64,000 nucleotides of DNA, from contig NZ_CP078093.1 of NCBI RefSeq assembly GCF_019203185.1, positions 1,833,058-1,897,057 on the forward strand. The letters run 5' to 3'. Of the stretch, positions 16,128 to 26,208 are shown piece after piece. Source of the DNA: Crassaminicella indica. GTDB taxonomy: Bacteria; Bacillota; Clostridia; Peptostreptococcales; Thermotaleaceae. How positions within the stretch are numbered: the first letter of the stretch is position 1; every line of letters begins with the position of its first letter. Under the pieces are notes generated by a model. That model did not search any database. It saw nothing but the letters and a program-made list of their open reading frames with translations, and was not told the origin of the DNA. Both the position numbers and the translations under genes were made by a program.

Positions 16128-17669
16128 ATGAAAAGAAAAACTTTTGTATATTTTTTGATTTTATGCTTGAGTATGGCTGTTTTAGGGACAGGCTGTGGAG
16201 ATTCTAGTACAAATACTGTGAAAGAAACGAATAGTAATGAAACTGTTGAAGGTGGAAAAGTTGTTATGGCTATAGAACAAGATATGGATTCTTTAGATCC
16301 ACACTTTTCAGCAGCGGCAGGAACAAAAGAAATATTATTTAATATTTTTGAAGGATTAATGAAGCCTGATGAAAAAGGTAACGTTATTCCAGCAGTAGCT
16401 GAAGATTATAGCATATCAGAGGATGGACTGACCTATACATTCAAATTGAGAAAAGGAATAAAGTTTCACAATGGAGATTTTGTAACTGTAGAAGATGTAA
16501 AATATTCTTTAGATAGAGTAATGGGAACAGAGACAGGAAAGCCGTTAACATCTGATTTAAAAAATGTTAGAAGTGTAGAAATTGTAGATGATAAGACAAT
16601 CCTCATTCAATTAAAGGAAGTAGATGCTTCCTTATTAAGTAAATTAACAGTAGCAATTGTGCCAAAGTCAAATGAAAAAAATTTCACTAAGCATCCTATT
16701 GGTACAGGACCATTTAAGTTTGTTGAATATTTGCCAGAACAAAGGCTTGTAATAGAAAAGTTTAATGATTATTGGAAGAAAGGTATTCCACATTTAGATA
16801 GAGTAGAGTTTCGAATTTTGCCAGATAGGGAGGCTTCATTATTAAGCTTTAAAGCAGGAGAGATTGATATGTATCCTCGTCTTCCAAATGAGCGTGTAGA
16901 AGAATTAGGAGATGGATTTGAGACGGTATCAGGACCACAAAATCTTGTACAGCTAATGGTTATGAATAATAAAAGAGCACCTTTTAATGATATACGTGTT
17001 CGTAAAGCTATTAATTATGCTGTAGATGTGGATGAAATTATAGAGGCAGTTGCTTTTGGATATGGTTCAAAGATAGGTTCAAATATGAGCCCAGTAATGG
17101 AAAGATACTATGAAGATGGATTGGATGATTTGTATTCTATAAATATAAAGAAGGCAAAACAGCTTCTTAAGGAAGCAGGATATGAAGATGGATTGAAAGT
17201 AAAGATTGCTATCCCTTCTAATTATCAATTTCATGTAGATACAGGAAAAGTGATTGTTCAGCAATTGGAAAAGGTTGGTATAGAGGCAAAAATCGAACTT
17301 GTTGAATGGGGTGTATGGTTAGACCGCATTTATAAAGGAAGAGATTATGATATGACTATTATTGCTTTTACAGGAGAATTAGATCCAGGTAAAATGTTAA
17401 AAAAATATACTTCAAATGCAAGAAATAATTTTATGAATTATAAAAATGCAAGCTATGATAAATTGATTGAAAAGGCAGAGAAGGAAGTGGATCAGAAAAA
17501 AAGAGTTCAAATTTATAAGGAAGCACAAAAAATCCTAGCAGAGGACGCTGTATGTGTGTTTATTATGGATCCACAATTTACAATGGCTATGAAGAAAAAT
17601 ATTAAAGGCTACAAGCTATACCCTATTTATGTGCAGGATATGTCGTCTGTTTATTATACGAAATATTAG
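16128..17669 (+). CDS. Peptide ABC transporter substrate-binding lipoprotein (family 5)
   Basis: A 513-aa extracellular lipoprotein of the DppA/OppA family that binds di- or oligopeptides (some members bind nickel or haem). The lipobox LGTGC has the lipidated Cys at about residue 23. The SBP_bac_5 domain spans about 65-450, with the signature region AEDYSISEDGLTYTFKLRKGIKFHNG. It is the first gene of a five-gene operon with spacings of 8-14 bases. The start ATG follows TGAGGTG. Confidence 0.92.
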   Translation: MKRKTFVYFLILCLSMAVLGTGCGDSSTNTVKETNSNETVEGGKVVMAIEQDMDSLDPHFSAAAGTKEILFNIFEGLMKPDEKGNVIPAVAEDYSISEDGLTYTFKLRKGIKFHNGDFVTVEDVKYSLDRVMGTETGKPLTSDLKNVRSVEIVDDKTILIQLKEVDASLLSKLTVAIVPKSNEKNFTKHPIGTGPFKFVEYLPEQRLVIEKFNDYWKKGIPHLDRVEFRILPDREASLLSFKAGEIDMYPRLPNERVEELGDGFETVSGPQNLVQLMVMNNKRAPFNDIRVRKAINYAVDVDEIIEAVAFGYGSKIGSNMSPVMERYYEDGLDDLYSINIKKAKQLLKEAGYEDGLKVKIAIPSNYQFHVDTGKVIVQQLEKVGIEAKIELVEWGVWLDRIYKGRDYDMTIIAFTGELDPGKMLKKYTSNARNNFMNYKNASYDKLIEKAEKEVDQKKRVQIYKEAQKILAEDAVCVFIMDPQFTMAMKKNIKGYKLYPIYVQDMSSVYYTKY

Positions 17670-17683
17670 GTAGGAGAGTCATT

Positions 17684-18625
17684 ATGAATTATTTGCTAAG
17701 GCGAGGATTTACTTTAATTATTACCCTTTTACTGATTTCAATATTTACATTTATATTATTTCAGATTATACCAGGAGATCCAGCTATGACTATTCTTGGA
17801 ATGGATGCAGAACAAGGTCAAATAGAAGCTTTACGGTCGCAGATGAATTTTGATTTACCTATAACACAAAGATATTTAAAATGGATGGGAAATGTATTAA
17901 AAGGAGACTTGGGTCAGTCTATTCGTTTTTCTATGCCTGTAACAAAGCTAATCGGAAGTAGACTGTCTGTAACCTTATCCTTGGCAGTAATGGCTATAGG
18001 GATTGCTACCATTGTAGCGATCCCTCTTGGCATTTTATCAGCTAGAGTTAATGGAAAATGTATAGATGCTGTAATTTCAATTTTTACTCAATTTGGAATG
18101 GCTATTCCTTCCTTTTGGCTTGGGATATTATTGATGTATATATTTAGATTGAAATTACATTGGTTTACACAAGGAGGATATGTTCCGTGGAGTAAAAGTG
18201 TATGGGGTGCTTTTTGGTCACTCCTTTTACCAGCTATTGCGATTGCTATACCTACTATTGCTATACTTACAAGATATTTAAGAAATGCTTTGCTTGAGCA
18301 GCTAAAGCTTGACTATGTGAGGACAGCTTATAGTAAAGGACTTAAGGAAAGAGCAATTATTTACAAGCATGTTTTAAAAAATGCACTGATCCCTGTAGTA
18401 ACGATTATGGGAATGATTATCACCAGTGTATTAGGTGGAAGCTTATTAGTAGAACAAGTATTTGCTTTACCAGGATTAGGAAGATTGCTTATTGCATCTA
18501 TTCAGTATAGAGATTTTTTTCTTATTCAGGGAATGGTTATGTATATTGCATTTGTAGTAATTTTAGTGAATTTTTTTGTAGATGTATTTTATAAGGTGAT
18601 AGATCCTAGGATCCAAATGAAGTAG
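17684..18625 (+). CDS. Peptide ABC transporter permease (DppB type)
   Basis: A 313-aa permease with six transmembrane helices and the long periplasmic-side loop after helix 1 that marks the DppB subunit (LFQIIPGDPA...). The EAA loop is near residues 206-232 (VRTAYSKGLKERAIIYKHVLKNALIP). The conserved LGGSLLVEQVFALPGLGRL follows. It pairs with the DppC-type permease encoded 8 bases downstream. Confidence 0.92.
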   Translation: MNYLLRRGFTLIITLLLISIFTFILFQIIPGDPAMTILGMDAEQGQIEALRSQMNFDLPITQRYLKWMGNVLKGDLGQSIRFSMPVTKLIGSRLSVTLSLAVMAIGIATIVAIPLGILSARVNGKCIDAVISIFTQFGMAIPSFWLGILLMYIFRLKLHWFTQGGYVPWSKSVWGAFWSLLLPAIAIAIPTIAILTRYLRNALLEQLKLDYVRTAYSKGLKERAIIYKHVLKNALIPVVTIMGMIITSVLGGSLLVEQVFALPGLGRLLIASIQYRDFFLIQGMVMYIAFVVILVNFFVDVFYKVIDPRIQMK

Positions 18626-18633
18626 GTGAAAAC

Positions 18634-19443
18634 ATGATACGTAAAAATAATTTTAATTTATATATAGGAATGTTCCTCGTAACAGTTCTTTTGCTTTTGA
18701 TGGTTATCAGTATTTTTTATACTCCTTATGACGTGAATGAAATGGTTATTAAAGACCGATTTCAAGAACCAAGCTTTAAGCATCTTATGGGGACGGATAA
18801 TTTTGGAAGAGATATTTTAAGCCGTATTATGAAAGGGGCACAGATAGCATTTTTAGTAGGAACAGTTTCAGTGGCTGTATCTTTTATATTTGGAACTGTG
18901 ATTGGTGCTGTAGCAGGTTATATAGGCGGATGGTTAGATGAAATTATTATGAGATTTATTGATGCCTTAATGGCGTTTCCAAGTATATTACTAGCTTTGG
19001 TGTTTATTGCTGTATTTGGAGCATCTACACAAAATACAATTATTGCCATAGGTATTCGCGGAATTCCTACCTTTGCTCGTATTGCAAGAAGTGGTTTTAT
19101 ACAATATAAGGAATTTGAATTTGTAAAGGCTGCCAAATCCATAGGAGCAAATCATATGCGCATTATGTTTATACACATATTACCGAATGTACTGTCTTCT
19201 CTGATTATTGCTGCATCAATGGGATTTGCAAATGCAGTACTAGCTGAAGCAGGTCTTAGCTATCTTGGATTAGGTGTACAACCACCTGACCCAAGCTGGG
19301 GAAGAATGTTAAAGGAAGCTCAAAATTATATTATAAAAGCGCCATGGTATACATTAGCTCCGGGAATAATGATTACTATGTCTGTATTAGGTTTTAATTT
19401 ATTAGGAGATGGCATCAGAGATATTAGAGATCCACGTGGGTAG
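18634..19443 (+). CDS. Peptide ABC transporter permease (DppC type)
   Basis: A 269-aa permease, second membrane subunit. The N-terminal helix is followed by HLMGTDNFGRDILSRIM, the hallmark of DppC/OppC. The EAA loop is VKAAKSIGANHMRIMFIHILPN, and the C-terminal motif AEAGLSYLGLGVQPPDPSWGRML is present. It is in the operon, 8 bases after dppB and 11 before the first ATPase. Confidence 0.92.
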   Translation: MIRKNNFNLYIGMFLVTVLLLLMVISIFYTPYDVNEMVIKDRFQEPSFKHLMGTDNFGRDILSRIMKGAQIAFLVGTVSVAVSFIFGTVIGAVAGYIGGWLDEIIMRFIDALMAFPSILLALVFIAVFGASTQNTIIAIGIRGIPTFARIARSGFIQYKEFEFVKAAKSIGANHMRIMFIHILPNVLSSLIIAASMGFANAVLAEAGLSYLGLGVQPPDPSWGRMLKEAQNYIIKAPWYTLAPGIMITMSVLGFNLLGDGIRDIRDPRG

Positions 19444-19454
19444 GAGGAGTATAT

Positions 19455-20417
19455 ATGGATACATTGTTAAAGGTAAATAATTTGCATATAGGCTTTTCTA
19501 CAAAGGAAGGACTGCTTACAGCGGTTGAAGACAATTCTTTTTCTGTAAAAGAAGGAGAAATACTTGGGATAGTTGGAGAATCAGGATGTGGGAAGAGTAT
19601 TACTTCTTTAGCTATAATGGGATTACTGCCAAAACATGCAAGGATTACAAAAGGAGAAATCGTTTTTGCAGGAAAAAATATTACATCTTTAGACAAAGAA
19701 GAAAGAAGGAAGCTAAGAGGTAAAGAAATGACTATGATTTTTCAGGAGCCTATGACTTCTTTAAATCCAGTTCTTAAGATTGGAGATCAAATTATAGAGG
19801 GCTTGATGCTGCATACAAGATTATCAAGAAAAGAAGCAAAAGAAAGAGCTATTGAGATGATGAGGAAAGTTGGATTGCCGAGACCAAATCAAATATATGA
19901 TGCATATCCCCACGAGTTATCAGGGGGAATGAGACAAAGAATTATGATTGCTATGGCTTTAATTAGTAAGCCAAAGCTGTTGATTGCAGATGAGCCAACT
20001 ACGGCTTTAGATGTAACAATTCAAGCACAGATTTTACAATTGATGAAAAAAATGAATAAAGAAATGAAGACAGCTATGCTTTTGATTTCTCATGATATTG
20101 GTGTGATTGCTAAAATGTGTCATCGTGTAATTGTCATGTATGCAGGACATATTTTTGAAGAGGCAAGTGCAGAAAAAATTATAGAAAAAGGTATACATCC
20201 ATATACGAAGGGCTTGATGGAATGTATTCCTACACCTGAAAAGCGTGGGAAAGTTTTGTATGCAATTCCAGGAAGAGTTCCTTCTTTAAATGAGCGTAGC
20301 AAGGGATGTCCATTTGCCTTAAGGTGTCCGAAAGCTTTTCAACAATGTTATAATGAAAAGCCAGCTCTGGAAAAAATTAGTAAAGGGCAGCGTGTAAGAT
20401 GTTTTTTGGCACAGTAA
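19455..20417 (+). CDS. Peptide ABC transporter ATP-binding protein (DppD type)
   Basis: A 320-aa ATPase with Walker A GESGCGKS (residues 41-48), Q-loop FQEPMTSLNP, signature LSGGMRQR and Walker B LIADEPTTALD. The C-terminal oligopeptide-transporter extension carries the Cys pattern CPFALRCP...C...C that can bind an Fe-S cluster in this family. It works as a heterodimer with the next gene product. Confidence 0.93.
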   Translation: MDTLLKVNNLHIGFSTKEGLLTAVEDNSFSVKEGEILGIVGESGCGKSITSLAIMGLLPKHARITKGEIVFAGKNITSLDKEERRKLRGKEMTMIFQEPMTSLNPVLKIGDQIIEGLMLHTRLSRKEAKERAIEMMRKVGLPRPNQIYDAYPHELSGGMRQRIMIAMALISKPKLLIADEPTTALDVTIQAQILQLMKKMNKEMKTAMLLISHDIGVIAKMCHRVIVMYAGHIFEEASAEKIIEKGIHPYTKGLMECIPTPEKRGKVLYAIPGRVPSLNERSKGCPFALRCPKAFQQCYNEKPALEKISKGQRVRCFLAQ

Positions 20418-20429
20418 GGAGAGAGGAAA

Positions 20430-21383
20430 ATGTCACAAGAATGGCTTGTACAGGTGAAAAATCTTTGTAAATACTATCCTGTTTTTAAAAAGAAATTTTG
20501 GGAAAAGAAAACCTATGTAAAAGCAGTAGATAATGTTTCATTTTCTATACGAAGGGGCGAAACCTTTGGATTGGTAGGAGAAAGTGGATGTGGAAAGTCA
20601 ACAACAGCCTTTATGATAAATGGATTACTTCAGCCAACTCATGGTGAAATAAAGTTTGATGGCAAGGATATTACACTTGTTAAAGAAAAAGAAATTCGTG
20701 AAAAAATGCAAGTGGTTTTCCAAGACCCATATGCTTCTTTGAATCCTAAAAAAAAGATAGGGTGGATTGTAGAAGAACCTCTTTTGATTCACAAAAAATA
20801 TAGTAAAAAAGAACGGCAGAAAAAGGTATCTGAGATGATGGAATTGGTAGGTCTTGATGAAAGCTTTAAAAGTCGTTATCCTCATGAATTAAGTGGAGGA
20901 CAAAGGCAGCGAATAGGTATTGCAAGAGCATTGATGCTAAGTCCTCAGTTTATAATTGCAGATGAACCTGTTTCAGCTTTAGATGTTTCTGTGCAGGCGC
21001 AAATATTAAATCTTTTGAAAGAGTTACAGTCAAAGCTTAGATTAACTTATTTATTTATATCACATGATTTAAATGTAGTACATTATATGTGTGATCGTGT
21101 AGGGGTTATGTATTTAGGCAAAATTGTTGAAGAGGCTCCTGTTGAGAAGATTTATGAAAAAGCAATGCATCCTTATACAAAGCTATTATTATCTACGCTT
21201 TCTGGAGGTGTAGATTTTGATGAAAATCAGATATTTTTAAAAGAAGAAAGTTTATTAGAAAATAGTGGAGAAGGATGTGCGTTTTATCATAGATGCCCTT
21301 ATGCAATGGATGTATGTAAAAGATTGTTGCCAAAACTAGAACAAGTAGAAAGGGAACATTTTACTGCTTGCCATCTTTATTAG
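20430..21383 (+). CDS. Peptide ABC transporter ATP-binding protein (DppF type)
   Basis: A 317-aa ATPase with Walker A GESGCGKST (about 50-58), Q-loop FQDPYASLNPKK, signature LSGGQRQR and Walker B IIADEPVSALDVS. Its C-terminal Cys set is CAFYHRCPYAMDVC...C. It is the last gene of the peptide operon. Confidence 0.93.
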   Translation: MSQEWLVQVKNLCKYYPVFKKKFWEKKTYVKAVDNVSFSIRRGETFGLVGESGCGKSTTAFMINGLLQPTHGEIKFDGKDITLVKEKEIREKMQVVFQDPYASLNPKKKIGWIVEEPLLIHKKYSKKERQKKVSEMMELVGLDESFKSRYPHELSGGQRQRIGIARALMLSPQFIIADEPVSALDVSVQAQILNLLKELQSKLRLTYLFISHDLNVVHYMCDRVGVMYLGKIVEEAPVEKIYEKAMHPYTKLLLSTLSGGVDFDENQIFLKEESLLENSGEGCAFYHRCPYAMDVCKRLLPKLEQVEREHFTACHLY

Positions 21384-21400
21384 ACTTGTGGTAAGAATAC

Positions 21401-21422
21401 TCCCACTTTTAAAGTGGGGGAT
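21401..21422 (+). terminator. Hairpin after the peptide operon
   Basis: A TCCCACTTT / AAAGTGGGGGA hairpin 18 bases after the last stop, without a good T-tract. It probably ends or protects the operon transcript. Similar hairpins also mark ends of IS200/IS605 elements, so a relic is possible. Confidence 0.45.
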
Positions 21423-21507
21423 GAATTTAGCAAAATACATTTTACTATATAACATGCTTTTTAGTAAAACATGATATGATAGATATGTAGGAAGGGTGTA
21501 GTTCACT

Positions 21508-22149
21508 ATGTATAATATTAAGGCGGTTATTTTTGACTTAGATGGTACACTAGTAGATTCTATGTGGGTTTGGAGACAAATAGATATAGATTACCTAGGA
21601 AAAAGAGGAATTGCTTTACCTGATGATTTGCAGAAAAAAATAGAGGGTATGAGCTTTACAGAGACAGCTCATTATTTTAAAAAAAGATTTAAGCTAGAGG
21701 ATTCTATAGATGAAATTAAGGATGAATGGATGAAAATGACAAAGTCTTATTATGAAAATAATATAGAATTAAAGACAGGTGTATATGCTTTATTGATGAA
21801 ATTAAAAAATAAAGGTATAAAGATGGGTATAGGTACAAGTAATGCAAAGGAACTAGCTGAAGCAGTTCTTAGAAAAAACAATATTATTGACTTTTTTGAT
21901 ACAATTCGTACTAGCTGTGAAGTTGAAAAGGGAAAGCCACATCCCCATATTTTCCTAAAGGTCGCAGAGGATTTAGGCGTTATGCCTGATCAATGTCTAG
22001 TTTTTGAAGATACCTATGCAGGTGTACTTGCAGGAAAAAGAGCTGGTATGAAGGTATTTGCGGTTGCAGATGAAAGTTCATCCTTATATAAAGATGATAT
22101 TAGTTCGTTAGCAGATCAATATTTGGAAGGATTTGAAGAGATTGCATAA
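21508..22149 (+). CDS. HAD-superfamily phosphatase (beta-phosphoglucomutase-like)
   Basis: A 213-aa cytoplasmic hydrolase. HAD motif I DLDGTLVDS starts at the nucleophile Asp10, motif II is GIGTSN, and motif IV is VFEDTYAGVLAGKRAGMKV. A helical cap lies between residues 20 and 90. This is the subfamily of beta-phosphoglucomutases and sugar or nucleotide phosphatases, and the substrate cannot be read from sequence. It starts at ATG 21508 after GAAGGGTG and ends with a terminator. Confidence 0.85.
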   Translation: MYNIKAVIFDLDGTLVDSMWVWRQIDIDYLGKRGIALPDDLQKKIEGMSFTETAHYFKKRFKLEDSIDEIKDEWMKMTKSYYENNIELKTGVYALLMKLKNKGIKMGIGTSNAKELAEAVLRKNNIIDFFDTIRTSCEVEKGKPHPHIFLKVAEDLGVMPDQCLVFEDTYAGVLAGKRAGMKVFAVADESSSLYKDDISSLADQYLEGFEEIA

Positions 22150-22172
22150 GCCGAGTAGATACTCGGCTTTTT
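22149..22172 (+). terminator. Terminator after the HAD gene
   Basis: AGCCGAGTA / TACTCGGCT hairpin followed by T5. Confidence 0.85.
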
Positions 22173-22247
22173 ACAAATAAATAGCTTTAAAATGAAATAT
22201 AATATAAGCAGTATAAATAAGCATAAGCTTATAAATGAGGTGATACA

Positions 22248-23618
22248 TTGATAGAGTTACCAAATGATTTTAAAGAAAAAATGAAAATATTATTAAAAGA
22301 AGAATATAAAAAATTTATAGAGAGTTACAATGATCCAAAGACACAGGGATTAAGAGTAAATACACTTAAAATAGCTTGTAAGGATTTTGAAAAAATAAGC
22401 CCATTTAGTCTAAAAAAGGTTTCTTGGGCAGAGGAAGGGTTTTATCATGAAGTAGACAAGCCTGGAAAACATCCTTATCACGAAGCAGGTCTTTATTATA
22501 TCCAAGAACCTAGTGCTATGGCAGTAGGAGCATTACTTGATCCTCAGCCGGGAGAGAGAATATTAGATTTATGTGCAGCACCAGGTGGAAAATCTACTCA
22601 TATTGCTGCTAAATTAAAAGGAGAAGGATTATTAGTATCTAATGAAGTTTATCCAGCAAGAAGTAAAATCCTTTCTCAAAATATAGAAAGATTGGGGATT
22701 AAAAATTGTATTGTTACTAATGAAAGTCCAGCCCGACTGTCAAAAAAGTTTAAAAATTATTTCCACAGAATTTTAGTAGATGCTCCTTGTTCAGGGGAAG
22801 GTATGTTTCGAAAGGATCCAGATACTTGCAAAGAATGGAGTATAGATAATGTATCTATGTGTGCAGAAAGACAGCTAGATATTTTAGAACAAGCACAAAA
22901 AATGCTAATGCCAGAAGGTATTTTAGTATACTCTACATGTACCTTTTCGCCAGAGGAAAATGAAGGGGTAATAGAAAAATTCATTAAAAATTATCCTGAA
23001 TTTTATATAGAAGCAGTAAAAACTTATGATGGATTTGCTAAAGGAAGACCTGAGTGGATATTATCAGATGATGAAGATTTAAAGAAAGCTATTAGGCTAT
23101 GGCCTCATCAATTGAGAGGGGAAGGGCATTTTATTGCAGTTTTAAAGAAAAGAGATGGAGAAGTTGCTAAAATAAAAAATAAGAAAAAGCAGATAGATAA
23201 GAAGGCTTTGAAGGATTACTATGACTTTGGGAAAAAATATCTAAATAAAATACCAGAAGGCAAATTTATAGTTTTTGGAGAACAACTATATATTTTACCA
23301 GAGGATACTATTAATCTTGAAAATTTAAAAGTAATTCGACCAGGATTGCATTTAGGAACTTTGAAAAAAAATAGGTTTGAACCATCTCATGCATTTGCTC
23401 TTTCTTTAAAGCCTGAAGATGTAAAAAATAATATTTTTATGGATGCGATGAGTCAAGATATAATAGCTTATTTAAAAGGAGAGTCTATAAGCTTTGAAGG
23501 AAAAAACGGATGGAACCTTGTAAATGTAGATGGATATTCCATAGGATGGTGTAAAATTGTAAATAATATACTTAAAAACCATTATCCAAAAGGATTAAGA
23601 TGGGTTGGACAAATATAG
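22248..23618 (+). CDS. RsmF-like rRNA (cytosine-C5-)-methyltransferase
   Basis: A 456-aa RsmB/NOP2/Sun-family m5C RNA methyltransferase. The SAM site is DLCAAPGGKSTHIAA near residues 107-121. The two catalytic cysteines are in DAPCSGEG (about C181) and STCTFSPEENE (about C231). The C-terminal 150 residues match the RsmF/YebU-type extension with a PUA-like end. Start TTG 22248 follows TGAGGTGAT. rlmD follows 17 bases after the stop, forming an RNA-modification pair. Confidence 0.87.
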   Translation: MIELPNDFKEKMKILLKEEYKKFIESYNDPKTQGLRVNTLKIACKDFEKISPFSLKKVSWAEEGFYHEVDKPGKHPYHEAGLYYIQEPSAMAVGALLDPQPGERILDLCAAPGGKSTHIAAKLKGEGLLVSNEVYPARSKILSQNIERLGIKNCIVTNESPARLSKKFKNYFHRILVDAPCSGEGMFRKDPDTCKEWSIDNVSMCAERQLDILEQAQKMLMPEGILVYSTCTFSPEENEGVIEKFIKNYPEFYIEAVKTYDGFAKGRPEWILSDDEDLKKAIRLWPHQLRGEGHFIAVLKKRDGEVAKIKNKKKQIDKKALKDYYDFGKKYLNKIPEGKFIVFGEQLYILPEDTINLENLKVIRPGLHLGTLKKNRFEPSHAFALSLKPEDVKNNIFMDAMSQDIIAYLKGESISFEGKNGWNLVNVDGYSIGWCKIVNNILKNHYPKGLRWVGQI

Positions 23619-23635
23619 GAAATTAGGAGGAAATT

Positions 23636-25000
23636 ATGAAGAAAAAAGACATAATAGAATTAAAAATAGAAGATTTAGAATTTCCATTAAAGGGGATAGG
23701 ATTTTATGAAGATAAAAAAGTATTTGTAAAAAATACTATTCCGGGACAAGTTGTTCGTGTTTTCATAAAAAAAGTTAGAAAAGATTATGCAGAAGGAAAA
23801 TTATTAGAAGTAATAGAAAGAGCTTCTATAGAGGAAGCATCTTTTTGTAAGCACTTTGGTGCTTGTGGTGGATGTAGCTATCAGACAGTTCCTTATGAAA
23901 AGCAGCTTCATATGAAAGCAGAACTTGTGAAAGGATTATTAGATGAAGCGAATATAAAGGATTATGAATTTTTAGGCATCGAAGCCAGTCCAGAAGAATT
24001 TGCCTATAGAAACAAAATGGAATATTCTTTTGGCAATGAAAAAAAAGGTGGAGAATTGAATTTAGGAATGCATAAAAAAGGAAAATTTCATGATGTTGTA
24101 ACGGTAGATCAATGTAAAATTGTGGATGAAGATTTCAATACTATTCTTTCAAGTATGTTAAATTATTTCCGGGGAAAAGGTGTACCTTTATATAACAATA
24201 AAACTCATGAGGGATATTTAAGACATTTGATTGTAAGAAAAGCAAGGAAGACAGAAGAGATTCTCATTAATCTTGTAACTAGTACACAAATTGCATTTGA
24301 TATGACTGAATTGATAGAGCTTATGAAAAATCTAAAATTAGAGGGAAAACTTGTAGGATTTTTGCATACCTTTAATGATAATTTATCAGATGCAGTTGTA
24401 AGTGATGAAACAAAGCTTTTATGGGGACAAGATTATTTTACAGAAGAAATACTCGGATTAAAATTTAAAATATCAGCTTTCTCATTTTTTCAAACTAATT
24501 CACTAGGTGTAGAGAAGCTATATAGTATGGTACTAGATTTTATGGGAGATGCAGATAATAAAACTGTATTTGATTTATACTGTGGTACAGGAACTATTGG
24601 GCAAATTGTAGCGAAAAGAGCTAAGAAGGTTATAGGTATTGAACTGATAGAAGAAGCAGTAGAGGCTGCTAATAAAAATGCCAAAATGAATGGACTTAGC
24701 AACTGTAAGTTTATAGCAGGTGATGTTTTGAAAAAGATTGACGAATTAATAACCAAACCAGATATAATTATTCTTGATCCACCTCGTAGTGGGGTTCATC
24801 CAAAAGCTTTGAAGAAGGTATTAGATTATAGAGCACCTGAAATTATTTATGTATCCTGCAATCCAAAGAGTTTAGCTGAGAATCTTATAGAAGTACAAAA
24901 GGCAGGATATAAGGTGGAGAAGGTAAAATGTATGGACATGTTCCCACATACGGCGCATGTGGAGACGGTTGTGTTGATTAAAAGAAAACTGTCCAATTAA
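23636..25000 (+). CDS. rlmD: 23S rRNA (uracil-C5-)-methyltransferase RlmD (RumA family)
   Basis: A 454-aa enzyme that methylates U in 23S rRNA with SAM. It has an N-terminal TRAM domain (about 1-60) and cysteines for a 4Fe-4S cluster at 71, 77, 80 and 160. The SAM-binding region is [11 protein letters not shown], followed by DPPRSGVHP and the catalytic SCNP motif (nucleophile about C408). The general-base Glu is in HVETV (about E443). The 3' end is a known integration site for conjugative elements in Firmicutes. A second rlmD-like C-terminal segment occurs 8.5 kb downstream (33442-33492). Confidence 0.9.
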   Translation: MKKKDIIELKIEDLEFPLKGIGFYEDKKVFVKNTIPGQVVRVFIKKVRKDYAEGKLLEVIERASIEEASFCKHFGACGGCSYQTVPYEKQLHMKAELVKGLLDEANIKDYEFLGIEASPEEFAYRNKMEYSFGNEKKGGELNLGMHKKGKFHDVVTVDQCKIVDEDFNTILSSMLNYFRGKGVPLYNNKTHEGYLRHLIVRKARKTEEILINLVTSTQIAFDMTELIELMKNLKLEGKLVGFLHTFNDNLSDAVVSDETKLLWGQDYFTEEILGLKFKISAFSFFQTNSLGVEKLYSMVLDFMGDADNKTVFDLYCGTGTIGQIVAKRAKKVIGIELIEEAVEAANKNAKMNGLSNCKFIAGDVLKKIDELITKPDIIILDPPRSGVHPKALKKVLDYRAPEIIYVSCNPKSLAENLIEVQKAGYKVEKVKCMDMFPHTAHVETVVLIKRKLSN

Positions 25001-25193
25001 AACAAACCTTTTCAATTTAAAATAAACTTTTTGCATGTTTAAAATAAAGTCTTGTAATGAAAGAGTTTGTTCGATATATGGTCAAAAAAAATGGAAGTAA
25101 AAATGGAATTGTTAAGGGGAAAGAATCATGGTTTGAGTCTTTATTCTGGACCCTTATTTTTTTGCATAAAGGATTATGGGGGATGGTTCAATT
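25001..25193 (+). pseudogene. Truncated unknown gene cut by an IS66 relic
   Basis: A frame from ATG 25057 reads about 45 residues (MVKKNGSKNGIVKGKESWF.. ending ..GLWGMVQL). It then runs straight into the IS66 right inverted repeat at 25194. There is no ribosome site of note, and I do not recognise the protein. Confidence 0.35.
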
Positions 25194-25644
25194 GTATCCG
25201 TCAAAAAATAGATGCATAGAAAATAAATTTAATACCTGATAAAATTTAATCCAGTAGGAGAATTATCTCTTACTGGATTGATCTTTTTTTAGTTCAATTT
25301 TTAGTTCTTTTGGGATTTCACTAGCCAAAGGAAGAAGCTCACTATGCTCTTCTCTAAGCTTTTTTTCGATTTCATAAAACTTGGCACAATAATTAAACCC
25401 TATTAATGCTCTTGATTCTTTGAGGGCTTCTGTAATATGGTTGATGGATACTAATGTTATTTTCTTTACAAAAAGATCTAATAGTTCCTGTATGAAAAGA
25501 AAATCTATTCAAAATATCTTCCCAGTCAATAGCTGATGAATCTTCCTTCATAACAGGTAACTCCTCCTATACAATAGATTTTGTTATCTGTTATTCTAGC
25601 AAAGTAAGGTACAAACTACTAGGCAGAAAATCTTTGACGGTTAC
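25194..25644 (-). mobile_element. IS66 derivative with internal deletions (copy B)
   Basis: A 451-bp element in minus orientation with both IS66 ends: GTATCCGTCAAAAAATAG at 25194 and the GTAACCGTCAAAG end at 25644. Read on the minus strand, the first 56 or so codons of tnpA (MKEDSSAIDWEDILNRFS..) are fused to scraps of tnpB/tnpC. The transposase end ..[17 protein letters not shown] is kept. It cannot move by itself. I see no 8-bp target duplication. Confidence 0.8.
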
Positions 25645-25734
25645 AGATGGAACGCCTTGTGAGCTCGAAAGTTTCATGCAGGGTGTGGTCGATGGGAAAA
25701 GGTGGAGATAATTTCAAACCCTTACCTATTCGAA
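25645..25734 (+). mobile_element. 3' end of a group II intron (domain V/VI-like remnant)
   Basis: The run GGAACGCC...CTCGAAAGTTTCATGC...GGTG has the form of domain V: a stem capped by GAAA, with the paired AACGCC..GGTG arms typical of bacterial introns. GGTGGAGATAATTTC and CTTACCTATTCG follow, the usual last bases before the 3' splice site. No reverse-transcriptase gene remains, because IS66 copy B abuts it on the left. Confidence 0.5.
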
Positions 25735-25741
25735 TAGTTCA

Positions 25742-26208
25742 TCAGAAGACTTGGCAGTCTAAAAGATATTCATTACATATGTCTCTGATGTACTTCACTT
25801 GGTTTTCTGTTAAACTGTATAAACAATATTCCGTTCCAAAATGTCTTGTATTAAACAGTGCAGAATCATCATTGAATTCTCTAAATAAGGTTACATCAAA
25901 CCATTTGAGCCTTTTATTGTTTATTACACAATTATATTTTAATAATTTTACAATATTTTCACTTAGAACACACTTGATAATTTTTTGTTCATTTTTATAT
26001 CCATAATTTTTCACTGATAATATATCTTTTGTCTCTGAAATTTCTTTAATTATATCTTTATCATTTTCCCAACATCCAAATTCAATATATTTGCATAATG
26101 GGATGATATATGATATTAGTCTTTGCCAAAATTTTTTATACCTTATGTTGAATATGTCTTCTGAGCTATTTGTACGAATAACCAAACCTTTTTTGAATAT
26201 TTTTCCAT
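25742..26208 (-). pseudogene. Unknown protein gene, 5' frameshift
   Basis: The open frame covers about 147 residues from 26185 but lacks a proper start. Just upstream an ATG (26206-26208) with an AAAGGA site begins MEKYSKK. It would join the frame if the A6 run at 26189-26194 had one more A, so the gene appears broken by a 1-base deletion in that run, or the assembly lost one base. The joined product would be about 155 aa, with many aromatic residues and no membrane segment. I do not recognise it; it has the look of an accessory-island protein. Confidence 0.5.

Noticed and set aside
21401-21422. IS200/IS605 right end after the peptide operon
   Set aside because: Only the hairpin is present and it can equally be a terminator; no transposase or left end nearby.
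25647-26006. 119-aa plus-strand frame over the group II intron tail
   Set aside because: Starts inside the intron-like structure, runs antisense to the better-supported minus-strand gene and has no ribosome site.
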